The position numbers and the translations under genes were made by a program. A DNA stretch of 64,000 bases from DASXQK01 sp963757155 (GTDB lineage: Bacteria > Pseudomonadota > Alphaproteobacteria > Dongiales > Dongiaceae), in NCBI GenBank assembly GCA_963757155.1, contig CAVWQS010000021.1, forward strand, positions 1 through 64,000. The letters run 5' to 3'. Each line of letters opens with the position of its first letter. The stretch's first letter is position 1. Of this stretch, positions 45,133 through 54,287 are shown one piece after another. The notes beneath the pieces are model-generated. The model worked only from the letters and a program-made list of their open reading frames with translations. It was not told the origin of the DNA and did not search any database.

Positions 45133-45441
45133 ATGTCGTCGAATCGTCCCGCTGCCGCTGAGCAGCACCGCTCCCACCACCCCCACCAACCGGTCTTCTG
45201 CCTCTCCTTGCGCGCCGGCGCCGAGATCGGCGTGATGGCCCGCGTCGTCCAGGCGCTGGCCCGGCGCAGCCTGCTGCCCAAGAGCTGGCACAGCACCGCC
45301 GCCGGCGAGCTGCTGCTGATGGATCTGCAGATCCCCGGGCTCTCGGATTCCGAGGGCGAGCTGCTGGCCGCGGCCCTCGCCCAGATCGTCGGCATCGAGG
45401 AGGTGCTGACCTCCCGCCTCGCCGAGCGCAACGCCGCCTGA
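45133..45441 (+). CDS. Stand-alone ACT-like domain protein
   Basis: 102 aa. A His/Pro-rich start (SSNRPAAAEQHRSHHPHQPV) leads into one ACT-like domain: FCLSLRAGAEIGVMARVVQA, LPKSWHSTAAGELLLMDLQI, LLAAALAQIVGIEEVLTS. ACT domains bind amino acids and regulate enzymes; a small subunit of acetolactate synthase has this layout, but no large subunit is nearby. ATG 45133 starts after a weak TTTGGA. Confidence 0.55.
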   Translation: MSSNRPAAAEQHRSHHPHQPVFCLSLRAGAEIGVMARVVQALARRSLLPKSWHSTAAGELLLMDLQIPGLSDSEGELLAAALAQIVGIEEVLTSRLAERNAA

Positions 45442-45647
45442 GGGTCCGGCCCATGGCGCAATTAGGCGCGATTGGCTTGAGCCGGCCTGCGAAGTTCTCT
45501 ATGACGTGAGCCATGAGGGTTTCGCGCGGCTGGGTCGCGCGGGTCGTAAGGGCGAGCCAGGACAGCCGCCGCAAAGGGGGGCCGATGCAGAGGATCCGGA
45601 CAGCCGAGAGCGGCGGCCCGCGAATTTCAGTCGGAAGCTAGCGCCGC

Positions 45648-46595
45648 ATGCTCGGCCTCATCGCCCGGCGCCTGGGTCTCGGATTGCTCACCCTCTGGGC
45701 GGTCTCGATCCTGATCTTCGCCGGTACGGAAATCCTCCCGGGCGATGTCGCCTCGGCGATCCTGGGACAGAGCCGGACGCCGGAGGCCGAGAAGGCGATC
45801 CGGGATTCCCTCGGCCTCAATCGCCCGGCTCCCGTGCGCTATGTCGACTGGCTCTATCATTTCGTCCAAGGCGATGTCGGCAAGTCGCTCGCCAATCAGC
45901 GGGACATCGCGCCGGAGATCCGCGCCCGCCTGGCCAATACGATGTTTCTCGCTGGCGTGGCGGCCTGCGTCTCGGTGCCGCTGTCGATCTTCCTCGGCCT
46001 CATCGCCGCCATCCGGCAGAACAGCTTCTTCGACCGATTCATAAACGCCGTCACCCTGATGACGATTTCGGTGCCGGAGTTCTTCATCGGCTATCTCCTC
46101 ATCATCTTCATCTCCGTGCGCCTGGACTGGTTCCCCAGCCTCGCCATGGTCAGCGACGATATGAGCTTCGGGGAGCGGCTCTATACCGTCGCCCTGCCGG
46201 CCGCGACCCTGGTGATGGTGGTGCTGGCCCATATGATGCGGCTGACCCGGGCGGCGGTCATCAGCGTGCTGTCGAGCCCCTTCATCGAGATGGCGATCCT
46301 GAAGGGCATCCCGAAATGGCGCATCGTGCTGGAGCACGCCCTGCCCAATGCGCTGGCCCCCATCATCAATGTCGTGGCCGTCAACATGGCCTATCTCATC
46401 GTCGGGGTTGTGGTGGTGGAGGTCGTCTTCGTCTATCCCGGCATGGGCCAGCTCATGGTCGATTCCGTCTCCAAGCGGGACGTGCCGGTCGTGCAGACCT
46501 GCGGCCTGATCTTCGCCAGCGCCTATGTCCTGCTCAACATGGTCGCGGATCTGCTGGGCATCCTCAGCAATCCGCGGCTGCGGCACCCGCGCTGA
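45648..46595 (+). CDS. Peptide/nickel-type ABC transporter permease (DppB-like)
   Basis: 315 aa, six helices. The N-terminus RRLGLGLLTLWAVSILIFAG with EILPGDVAS is the DppB/OppB signature. The EAA loop reads EMAILKGIPKWRIVLEHALP. First gene of a four-gene operon; eight bases separate it from the second permease. Confidence 0.92.
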   Translation: MLGLIARRLGLGLLTLWAVSILIFAGTEILPGDVASAILGQSRTPEAEKAIRDSLGLNRPAPVRYVDWLYHFVQGDVGKSLANQRDIAPEIRARLANTMFLAGVAACVSVPLSIFLGLIAAIRQNSFFDRFINAVTLMTISVPEFFIGYLLIIFISVRLDWFPSLAMVSDDMSFGERLYTVALPAATLVMVVLAHMMRLTRAAVISVLSSPFIEMAILKGIPKWRIVLEHALPNALAPIINVVAVNMAYLIVGVVVVEVVFVYPGMGQLMVDSVSKRDVPVVQTCGLIFASAYVLLNMVADLLGILSNPRLRHPR

Positions 46596-46602
46596 GCCGG
46601 CC

Positions 46603-47430
46603 ATGCGTCTCTTCGGCCACCGCTTCTCCATCGCCGCTTTGATCGGGCTGACGATCGTCGTGATCAACCTGCTGGGGGCCCTGCTGGCGCCTGCCATCGC
46701 TCCTTATGGGGAATCCACGCCCGTCGGCGATGTCTGGGCGCCGCCCAGCGCCGAATACTGGCTGGGCCTCGACAATCTCGGGCGCGACATGTTCACCCGG
46801 CTGCTCTACGGGGCACGCACGACCATATCCATCGCCCTGGTCATCACCTGTCTCTCCTTCGCCATCGGCATCGCCATGGGCTTTTCCGCCGCGGTGGTGG
46901 GAGGATGGATCGATACGCTGATGAGCCGCCTCGTCGATACGCTGATGGCCATCCCGACCCTGATCCTGGCGCTCATCGTGCTCTCGGTGCTCGGCACCTC
47001 GATCCCGGTCCTGGTCGGCACTATCGCGGTCCTCGATTCCACCCGCGTCTTCCGTCTCAGCCGCGCCGTCGGCCTGAACATCGCCGTGATGGATTATGTC
47101 GAGGTGGCGCGGCTGCGGGGCGAGGGGCTGCGCTGGATCGTCTGGCGCGAGGTGCTGCCCAATGCCCTGCCGCCGCTGATCGCCGAATTCGGCCTGCGCT
47201 TCTGCTTCGCCTTCCTGTTCATCGCCTCGCTCAGCTTCCTTGGCCTGGGCATCCAGCCGCCCTATGCCGATTGGGGCGGCATGGTCCGCGACAACGCCCA
47301 GGCGATCAATTTCGGCGGCATGGCGCCGATGATCCCCGCCATCGCCATCGGGCAATTGACCATCGGGGTCAATCTGCTGGTCGATTGGTTCCTTTCGATC
47401 CACAGCCGGGCTCATGGAGAGGGTGCATGA
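46603..47430 (+). CDS. Peptide/nickel-type ABC transporter permease (DppC-like)
   Basis: 275 aa. LLGALLAPAIAPYGEST, HWLG-type YWLGLDNLGRDMFTRLLYGA and the EAA-type loop VEVARLRGEGLRWIVWREVL followed by PNALPPLIAEF are DppC/OppC landmarks. Start ATG 46603. The stop overlaps the ATPase start (ATGA), so the two are translationally coupled. Confidence 0.92.
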   Translation: MRLFGHRFSIAALIGLTIVVINLLGALLAPAIAPYGESTPVGDVWAPPSAEYWLGLDNLGRDMFTRLLYGARTTISIALVITCLSFAIGIAMGFSAAVVGGWIDTLMSRLVDTLMAIPTLILALIVLSVLGTSIPVLVGTIAVLDSTRVFRLSRAVGLNIAVMDYVEVARLRGEGLRWIVWREVLPNALPPLIAEFGLRFCFAFLFIASLSFLGLGIQPPYADWGGMVRDNAQAINFGGMAPMIPAIAIGQLTIGVNLLVDWFLSIHSRAHGEGA

Positions 47431-49124
47431 GCGCCGAGTCCGACAACACCCGCGCCCCGCCATCGACGACGGAGATTCTGCGCATCGAGGGATTGCGCAT
47501 CGAGGCGCGAACCGACGAGGATTCGCCGGCGAAGCTGATCGTGGAGGATGTGGATCTGGTCCTCCATCGCGGCGAGGTGCTGGGGCTGATCGGGGAATCA
47601 GGCGCCGGCAAATCCACGATCGGTCTGGCGGCCCTGGGCTACACGCGGCCGGGATGCACCATCACCGGCGGCAAGATCCTGTTCGACGGGGTCGATCTGC
47701 GCAATCTGACCCCCGAGCAGCGCCGCCAGCGCCGCGGCCGCCGGGTCGCCTATATCGCCCAGAGCGCGGCCGCCTCCTTCAATCCTGCCAAGCGTATCTA
47801 CAACCAGATCTGCGAGGGGCCGGTCCGCCACGGGCTGATGAGCTATGAGCAGGCCAAGGCCGAGGCCATCCAGCTCTTCCGCGAGCTCGACCTGCCCTCG
47901 CCCGAGACCTTCGGCGAGCGCTATCCCCATCAGGTCTCCGGCGGCCAGCTTCAGCGCGCCATGGCCGCCATGGCCATGTCCTGCCATCCCGACATACTTG
48001 TGCTGGACGAGCCGACCACCGCGCTCGATGTGACGACCCAGATCGAGGTGCTGGCCTCGATCCGCAAGCTCATCCGCGTCCATCACGCGGCGGGGCTCTA
48101 TATCAGTCACGATCTGGCCGTGGTGGCGCAGGTGGCCAATCGGATCATGGTGCTCCGCCACGGCAAGATGGTGGAGGAGGGCGAGGCCGATCAGATCCTG
48201 CACCGGCCGCGGATGGACTACACCCGCGCCTTGGTCTCGATGCGTGAGGGCCAATCCTCGGCGATGGGGGCGACCGCCGCCGGCGCCGCGCCCGTGCTGG
48301 AGCTCAGTCACGTGACGGCGAGCTATGTCAAGCTCGCCAAGGTCGTGAACGAGATCAACCTGATCGTGCGGAAGGGCGAGACCGTCGCGGTGGTCGGCGA
48401 ATCCGGCAGCGGCAAGAGCACGCTCGCCCGCGTCATCACGGGGCTTCTGCCGCGCGAAGCGGGCGATATCCGCTTTCAGGGAAGCTCGCTGCCGCCGGCC
48501 CTGGCCCAGCGCAGCCGCGATCTTCTGCGCCGCATCCAGATGATCTATCAGATGCCCGATGTGGCCCTGAACCCGCGCCAGAAAGTTGGCGAGATCATCG
48601 GCCGGCCGCTCGGCTTCTATCTCGGCCTGTCCGGCGCCCGGATGCGGGAGCGGATAGCGGAGCTGCTCAGGGACATCGACCTCCCGCCCGAATTTGCATC
48701 GCGCTACCCCGGCCAGCTCTCGGGCGGACAGAAGCAGCGCGTCTGCATCGCGCGTGCTCTGGCCGCCGAGCCCGACCTCATCATCTGCGACGAGGTGACC
48801 TCGGCGCTGGATCCCCTGGTCGCCGAGGGAATCCTCGATCTTCTCGGTCGTCTGCAGCGCTCCCACGGCTATGCCTATCTCTTCATCACCCATGATCTCG
48901 GCACGGTGCGGCGCATCGCCGATCGGGTGGCGGTGATGCTGAAGGGACGGCTGGTGGCCGAGGGCCCGCGCGAGCAGGTCTTCGCGCCGCCCTATCATCC
49001 CTATACCAAGCTGCTGCTCTCCTCGGTGCCGGAGATGGACATCCACTGGCTCGACGGGGTGCTCGCCGACCGCGCCCAGATTCGCGCCGCTGCCGAATTG
49101 GCCCAAGCGAAGCTGGCATCATGA
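47427..49124 (+). CDS. Fused double ABC ATPase (DppD-DppF type)
   Basis: 565 aa with two complete nucleotide-binding domains. First: Walker A GESGAGKST (about residues 56-64), signature VSGGQLQRA, Walker B ILVLDEPTTALD. Second: Walker A GESGSGKST, signature LSGGQKQRV, Walker B LIICDEVTSALD. It energises the two permeases upstream. No periplasmic binding protein gene is present in the operon, so the substrate is open; the following hydrolase offers the only clue. Confidence 0.93.
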   Translation: MSAESDNTRAPPSTTEILRIEGLRIEARTDEDSPAKLIVEDVDLVLHRGEVLGLIGESGAGKSTIGLAALGYTRPGCTITGGKILFDGVDLRNLTPEQRRQRRGRRVAYIAQSAAASFNPAKRIYNQICEGPVRHGLMSYEQAKAEAIQLFRELDLPSPETFGERYPHQVSGGQLQRAMAAMAMSCHPDILVLDEPTTALDVTTQIEVLASIRKLIRVHHAAGLYISHDLAVVAQVANRIMVLRHGKMVEEGEADQILHRPRMDYTRALVSMREGQSSAMGATAAGAAPVLELSHVTASYVKLAKVVNEINLIVRKGETVAVVGESGSGKSTLARVITGLLPREAGDIRFQGSSLPPALAQRSRDLLRRIQMIYQMPDVALNPRQKVGEIIGRPLGFYLGLSGARMRERIAELLRDIDLPPEFASRYPGQLSGGQKQRVCIARALAAEPDLIICDEVTSALDPLVAEGILDLLGRLQRSHGYAYLFITHDLGTVRRIADRVAVMLKGRLVAEGPREQVFAPPYHPYTKLLLSSVPEMDIHWLDGVLADRAQIRAAAELAQAKLAS

Positions 49125-50062
49125 CGCCATCCGGGAAAGGGCCATCCATGCATCGCGGAAGGAAAGCCCTGCGCCGTACCCCTTCCGGGCGGCGGATGTC
49201 GCCGGCGCCGGGGGAGAAAGTCATCCTCGTGCTGGTCGATGCGGTCGGATTCGAGGCGGCACGGCAGAGCTTCGGGACGATCGAGAGCCTCGTGGAATTC
49301 GGACTCGCCCGGCGCTGGTGCATGCGCTCGGTGCTGCCCTCGCTCTCGGCACCGGTCTACGAGACGCTGCATACGGGCACGCCGCCTCATATCCATGGCA
49401 TCCGCAGCAACGACCGCGTGACCTTGTCGAAGGGCCCTCATGTCTTCGGGCTTCTGCGCCAGGCCGGCCGGCCAACTGGGGCGGTGGCGCATTATTTCTT
49501 CTCCGAGCTCTACAACAAGACGCCCTACGAACCCTTGCGCGATATGGAGGTCGACGATCCGGCCCTCGATATCCGCCATGGCCGCTTCTATTCCGAGCGG
49601 GGCTACAGCAAGGCCAATCTGAACCTGCCCTCCAATCTCGATCTCTTCACCCGGGCGACCCTGATGATCCGGCGCCACCATCCCGACTATCTGCTGATCC
49701 ATAGTTTCGCGCCGGATTCCGTGGGGCATATCTATGGCGCCAATTCCAAGGAGTACCGTGACGAGGTCTGGTCCATCGACAATGCGATGGCGGAGGTCAT
49801 CCATCTCTGGCGGGAGGAGGGATATCGGATCCTGGTGACTGCGGACCATGGCCAGACCGCCGATGGCCGCCATGGCGGCACGACCGATGCCGAGCGCCTC
49901 GTGCCCTTCTACGACATCGGCCATCCCGAGGGCGGCGTGGCCGAGGGCATCGTCGATCAGCTCAGCGTCGCGCCGACGATTCTCTCCATTCTGGGTCTCC
50001 GCCCGCCGCCGGAGATGCGGGCCGAGCCTCTCGCGGGGGTCTTCGCCGCAAGCGAGCGATAA
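49121..50062 (+). CDS. Alkaline phosphatase superfamily hydrolase (phosphodiesterase/nucleotide pyrophosphatase-like)
   Basis: 313 aa. Superfamily landmarks are KVILVLVDAVGFEAARQSFG (metal Asp), MRSVLPSLSAPVYETLHTGT (nucleophile region), IHSFAPDSVGHIYG and VTADHGQTADGRHGG. No signal peptide is seen, so it is probably cytoplasmic. Its ATG overlaps the ABC ATPase stop (ATGA), so it is the last gene of the operon and likely acts on the imported compound, which may be a phosphoester or phosphonate-type molecule. Confidence 0.8.
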   Translation: MTPSGKGPSMHRGRKALRRTPSGRRMSPAPGEKVILVLVDAVGFEAARQSFGTIESLVEFGLARRWCMRSVLPSLSAPVYETLHTGTPPHIHGIRSNDRVTLSKGPHVFGLLRQAGRPTGAVAHYFFSELYNKTPYEPLRDMEVDDPALDIRHGRFYSERGYSKANLNLPSNLDLFTRATLMIRRHHPDYLLIHSFAPDSVGHIYGANSKEYRDEVWSIDNAMAEVIHLWREEGYRILVTADHGQTADGRHGGTTDAERLVPFYDIGHPEGGVAEGIVDQLSVAPTILSILGLRPPPEMRAEPLAGVFAASER

Positions 50063-50119
50063 GGTTAGTCTCCGCTTCGGCGGAACTCTCGCGCCGGAAG
50101 GATCGCCTTGACGCCGGCC

Positions 50120-51121
50120 ATGTCGACCCCGATCGCCGCTCATGCCCAGACCGCCGACGGCCATGAGCTGCCCGTCATCGACGTCACCCATCCGCGCTTC
50201 GCTCTGGCGGATGATCCGAAGGCCATTTCCGCCTTGTTCGATGCTTATATCGAGGCGGAGCGGCGGCAGGCGCGGGTTCCGGCATTCGTCACGCGCTGGA
50301 TGATGCGGCTGGTCGCGCGGCGCTCGCCGCTCCTGCGTCAGCTCCTGCGTCCGAACGCCGGGTTTCTCGATGGGCTCACCACTTATGTCATGAAGCTCGG
50401 CGCGGCAAATCTTCCCCCACCCTTCGACGGCGACATCGACCGCCGCTTGACTGCCGCCCCGCAAGTCGTGGCGATGCGTCTGAGACTCCAGCAGACGGCC
50501 AAGCTGATGGCGGAAGGCCTCGAGCATGACCTGATCGCCGCCCCCGGGGTTCCGCTTCACCTGTTCAACATCGCCGGCGGACCGGCGATCGACAGCCTCA
50601 ATGCCCTCATCCTGTTGCGGCGCGCCGGGTCGGATGCTCTGACGCGACAAATCACTATCCAGGTGCTGGACGTGGATGCGCGGGGCCCGCTCTTCGGGGC
50701 CAACGCGCTCGCGGCCCTCAGCGCCGAGGGCGGGGCGCTTGCCGGGGTGGAGGTGGCCTTCAGCCACGAAACCTATGATTGGAACCGGCCGGCGAGGCTC
50801 GAGGAGCTGGTCCGTCAGGCAGCCGCGCGTGGCGCCATCATCGCCGCCTCCTCGGAGGGCGGGCTGTTCGAATATGGCAGCGACGAGGCCATCGTCGCAA
50901 ACCTCAAGGCCCTGCATGCCGGGGGGCGCGGCGCCCGGCTCGTCGCGGGTTCCGTGACCCGCGCCGACGCGATCAGGCGGCGAAGCATCGGCGCCTGCGG
51001 CTTCAAACTGGTGCCGCGCGGGGTCGACGGCTTCGCACCGCTCGCCGAAGCTGCCGGATTCCGTGTGGATCGCGTCGAAGCCACGCCCCTCAGCGATCAG
51101 CTGCGCTTGCGTCCGATTTGA
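50120..51121 (+). CDS. Rossmann-fold, methyltransferase-like protein
   Basis: 333 aa. HLFNIAGGPAIDSLNALILL resembles a degenerate SAM-binding motif I, followed by ITIQVLDVDARGPLFGANAL (acidic motif II) and later GAIIAASSEGGLFEYGSDEA and RLVAGSVTRADAIRR. The helical N-terminal 120 residues are unassigned. ATG 50120 is preferred over TTG 50108. I assign the fold tentatively; no substrate can be inferred. Confidence 0.5.
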   Translation: MSTPIAAHAQTADGHELPVIDVTHPRFALADDPKAISALFDAYIEAERRQARVPAFVTRWMMRLVARRSPLLRQLLRPNAGFLDGLTTYVMKLGAANLPPPFDGDIDRRLTAAPQVVAMRLRLQQTAKLMAEGLEHDLIAAPGVPLHLFNIAGGPAIDSLNALILLRRAGSDALTRQITIQVLDVDARGPLFGANALAALSAEGGALAGVEVAFSHETYDWNRPARLEELVRQAAARGAIIAASSEGGLFEYGSDEAIVANLKALHAGGRGARLVAGSVTRADAIRRRSIGACGFKLVPRGVDGFAPLAEAAGFRVDRVEATPLSDQLRLRPI

Positions 51122-51134
51122 GGGCCGGAAGGCC

Positions 51135-52667
51135 TCACCAGGTGAGCGCGGGGTCCGGGTTCGGCGTCTTCGGCAGGCCGCGGCAGATGAAGGCGAGGAT
51201 CGAGATGTCATTGCCGGATGTTGCGGCCGGCGGCGTTGTTGGGGCCGGTGCCGGGGGCGTGCTCGGCGGCATTGGTGCCACGGGCGGTCGCTGGGGCAAG
51301 GCGGTGAAGGTCGCATTGCCGAAGCGGCGGCGGATCATGGCGGGATTCGCCGGCCGGCCGGCCGGCGCAGCCTGCCGGGCCGGGCCGGCGGCCTGGCTCG
51401 CCGGTGAATTGCCCCGAAACAGCTGACGGCTGAGGATCGAGATCGCCGGTGCCAGCGCCGCCGCTCGATCGGCCAACATCACTTCCGGTCGCGCCGCCAC
51501 GGCCGCCTGCGGCTGCATTGCCATGGCGACCTGCGGCTTTGCTACGATCTGCGGCCGGAAGGAGACCTGCGCCGCGGTCAGGGCGGGCAATGCGCGCATC
51601 AGCTGCGGCGGCGCGTCGGTTCCCCCGTCGCGCATCGTCAGGCGGATCTTGCGGACGAAGACCAGGGCGGTGGCATAGGCGGGCCATGTCCCCTGGGGCG
51701 GCGTCATGCCGTCGCTGAGCGGGATCGCGCCTTCCGGCAGCTGCCAGAAGCGCGCATCGAACACGGCCGGGCGGAACCAGGGCCGCACGAGTCCGACGGA
51801 GCGGTATTCGAAGGACAGCGATTCCACTTTCGAGGCCGCGATACCGCTGCCGAAGATGTCCAGCAGCTCGGGCGGCGCCATGGTCGCCAGCACCGCGATC
51901 TCCGGGGCCGTGAGGTTGAAGGTCGGCCATTCCTGGTCGAAGACGTCCGAGGGCGCGAAGGCCGTGAGCGCATAGGCCATTTGATTCGGATCGGTCATCA
52001 GGTCGAGGTCGGGATTGAAGCCCGAGGCCCAGGCCTTCCAGGTCAGCTCCGGCGAGGCGGCGGCATAGGCCTGCTGGACCTGCTGGGCCTGCTCCACCGC
52101 CGCACGGTTGCCCTTGCTGGCCCAATCCGCTTCGGCGTGCTGTACCGCCGCGCGCAGCCGCGGCTCGTCCACATCGCGCCATTGGGTCTGGGTTGCGACA
52201 TCGGCGGCGGTGGCCGCGGTGGATTGCTGGGTCTTGTAATCCTGGACCGCCCCGAACCAGACATCGCGATATTGCTTGTAGGTGAGCAAGGCGGGGCTGT
52301 CGGTCTGCCAGCCGTTCGCATCGGTCACGCTGAGGAAGGAGACCGCCTGCTGATAGGCGGCCTCCTGCTCCGGCGTCGTCTGGCCCTTGGCCAGCCGCGC
52401 GGATTTCAGCACCTGGCTATAGGCATCCCACAGATAGCTGTCGCCCTGGGGCTGGAAGATCGTTCCGGAGGGGAGCGCGTTGGCGAAGCGGGAGAATTCG
52501 GAGAAGATCAGCCGTTCGGCCGTCTCGACCGCCGTGAAGGCCCCGAATTTGAGCTCATCGGCGCTGTAGCTGATGGGCGACAGCGCCGGGAAGCTGAGGA
52601 AGCTGCCGGGGCTTTCGAAAACCAGCTTGGCCTTGGTCATCAAGGCGAGCTGAGCGAGCGCGTCCAT
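51135..52667 (-). CDS. Uncharacterised protein B of tandem paralogous pair
   Basis: 510 aa, no signal peptide or TM segment. The N-terminal 250 residues are helical. Residues 288-345 carry LSFEYRSVGLVRPWF (RPWF at about 295-298), PLSDGMTPPQGTWPAYATAL and VFVRKIRLTM, which align with protein A directly upstream. A Pro/Ala/Gln-rich low-complexity insert (about 365-485) follows, then the ending ILAFICRGLPKTPNPDPALT with a final Trp, again shared with A. It starts three bases after the stop of A. No family known to me; the pair is probably translated together and may form a hetero-oligomer. Confidence 0.78.
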   Translation of the reverse strand: MDALAQLALMTKAKLVFESPGSFLSFPALSPISYSADELKFGAFTAVETAERLIFSEFSRFANALPSGTIFQPQGDSYLWDAYSQVLKSARLAKGQTTPEQEAAYQQAVSFLSVTDANGWQTDSPALLTYKQYRDVWFGAVQDYKTQQSTAATAADVATQTQWRDVDEPRLRAAVQHAEADWASKGNRAAVEQAQQVQQAYAAASPELTWKAWASGFNPDLDLMTDPNQMAYALTAFAPSDVFDQEWPTFNLTAPEIAVLATMAPPELLDIFGSGIAASKVESLSFEYRSVGLVRPWFRPAVFDARFWQLPEGAIPLSDGMTPPQGTWPAYATALVFVRKIRLTMRDGGTDAPPQLMRALPALTAAQVSFRPQIVAKPQVAMAMQPQAAVAARPEVMLADRAAALAPAISILSRQLFRGNSPASQAAGPARQAAPAGRPANPAMIRRRFGNATFTALPQRPPVAPMPPSTPPAPAPTTPPAATSGNDISILAFICRGLPKTPNPDPALTW

Positions 52668-52670
52668 GCT

Positions 52671-54287
52671 CTAGACCCAGTTCTTGATGTCCGGTGAGGG
52701 GTTGGGAATCTTCTGCGCCAGGACGTGGCATTTGAAGCCGGCGATCTGCATGCCCGGCACGGTCAAGCCCTGGTCGTCATATTTCCAGCCGTAGCTGCGC
52801 TGCGTGTTGCCTTTGTTGGAATAATGGCTGGCGCTGCCGCCGCAGGAGAAGAGCCCGAAGGAGTAGCTGCCGCCGCCCCCCTGGGCGTCCGAGGAATGCT
52901 GGTCGAGGAAATGCTGGAACCCCTCGCTATGGGCCATCTGCATGTTCAGATTGCGGATGAAGACGATGGTGTTGGGATAGGCGACCATCAGCCCCTTCGG
53001 CGGGCTGCCGCCGTCGCTCAGCAGGTCGTTCTTCACATCGGGATTGCCCGGATCGAAGCGCCAGGTATGGCTGAAGAGATAGGATGATTTGAACCAGGGC
53101 CGGATGATCGGGATCTGGGCGATCTCGAAGCTGAGGGCGAAGCTGTCGGTGTTGAAGGTTCCGTCATAGGTGCCGGTGGATTCGCTGTGGCTGGCGCCGC
53201 CATGGGCGCCGAAGCCGAAGTAGCCGGCCGAGGCCTGGGCCGACCAGCCGCTGGAATTGAAGGTGGAGTTTGTGTAGCGCGAAAAATCGCCCGATTTGAA
53301 GGAGAAGCCGGTCCAGCCGGTGGAGGTGGCAAAGCTGGCGGGGGCGAGGGCGGCATAGAAGAAATCGCTGCCCGAGGCCGGGCCCGTCAGCCGCGCCTTC
53401 TCCAGATCGTCGCGATAGGATTGCTTCAGCAAGGTGAGGTCGCGATCCTCCACCTGCGCGATATAGGCGGCGATCTTCTCGTAGTCCTCCTTGTAGCCGC
53501 TGGAGACCCAGTCATCCATCGCCGCCCGTACCTTGGCACGCAGGATGTTGGCGTTGATGGCGAAATAGCTGACGGCCTTGGAATCGTCGCCGGCCAGGGC
53601 GTCGATGCGATGACTGTTGTACTCCAGGGCCGCGTTGAGATAGGCGGACATCTTGTCGTTGTAGAGCTGGACCAGCGGGCTGGGGCCGCTGACCTCCACC
53701 TTGTCGCCGGTGATGATGTCGGTCTTGGTCGTGGTCGCCGTCAGCAGGCTCTGGAAATGGGCGATCTTCTTCTTCTCGTCGTCGGTGAGCTGCGATTCCA
53801 TCACCTGGCTCATCTTGAGCGTGCGCTCATAAATTTCCGACAGCGTGCCCTGGTCGTTCATGACCGAGAATTTGGCGAACTGATCGTTGTTGATCTTGGC
53901 CACGTCAGGCACGAAATCGACGATCCGGGCCAGCTGCTCGGCCTGGGCATAGAGCTGGGCCGTGTCGGAGGCACGCAGCGTCTCGAGCTGGGCGGGGGTC
54001 AACCCCTTGGGCGCTGCCGGGGCGGCCGGTGCGGCAGCACCCCCGGCGGCGGCGGGATCGGTGCCGCTGGTGGCGGCCAGCATCGTATCGACGGCCGCCT
54101 TCTTGACGACGCCGGTGAAGCCTTGGGAGAGGAACTGGAAGTCCGAAGGGTCGACGGGAATGCCCGGCGTGCACCAGCTGAAGAAATTGTCGGCGGATTT
54201 CGGGACGGTATCGTCGCCATTCGTCAGCACGTCATAGAGCTTGCCCATGATCGCATTCGAGATCACATGCGGTGCAACTTCGGGCAT
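52671..54287 (-). CDS. Uncharacterised protein A of tandem paralogous pair
   Basis: 538 aa, no signal peptide. N-terminus VISNAIMGKLYDVLTNGDDT then FFSWCTPGIPVDPSDFQFLS, a Pro/Ala linker at about 80-95, and a long helical region to about 310. Two Gly/Ser/Ala-rich stretches with alternating small and hydrophobic residues follow: GWSAQASAGYFGFGAHGGAS (about 347) and GGGGSYSFGLFSCGGSASHY (about 470). They bracket the RPWF module (396-399) with LLSDGGSPPKGLMVAYPNTI. The end FKCHVLAQKIPNPSPDIKNW matches protein B. AGGGAGAC precedes ATG 54287. Function unknown; the alternating stretches would suit beta-hairpins. Confidence 0.8.
   Translation of the reverse strand: MPEVAPHVISNAIMGKLYDVLTNGDDTVPKSADNFFSWCTPGIPVDPSDFQFLSQGFTGVVKKAAVDTMLAATSGTDPAAAGGAAAPAAPAAPKGLTPAQLETLRASDTAQLYAQAEQLARIVDFVPDVAKINNDQFAKFSVMNDQGTLSEIYERTLKMSQVMESQLTDDEKKKIAHFQSLLTATTTKTDIITGDKVEVSGPSPLVQLYNDKMSAYLNAALEYNSHRIDALAGDDSKAVSYFAINANILRAKVRAAMDDWVSSGYKEDYEKIAAYIAQVEDRDLTLLKQSYRDDLEKARLTGPASGSDFFYAALAPASFATSTGWTGFSFKSGDFSRYTNSTFNSSGWSAQASAGYFGFGAHGGASHSESTGTYDGTFNTDSFALSFEIAQIPIIRPWFKSSYLFSHTWRFDPGNPDVKNDLLSDGGSPPKGLMVAYPNTIVFIRNLNMQMAHSEGFQHFLDQHSSDAQGGGGSYSFGLFSCGGSASHYSNKGNTQRSYGWKYDDQGLTVPGMQIAGFKCHVLAQKIPNPSPDIKNWV

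Noticed and set aside
45036..45461. 141-codon minus-strand frame opposite the ACT-domain gene
   Set aside because: The plus strand gives a coherent ACT-like fold; the minus-strand translation is Ser/Arg/Pro-rich without features.
49001..51316. 771-codon minus-strand frame
   Set aside because: It lies antisense across three plus-strand genes with clear family motifs. Its translation is Arg/Gly/His-rich without domain features, as expected of a GC-rich shadow frame.
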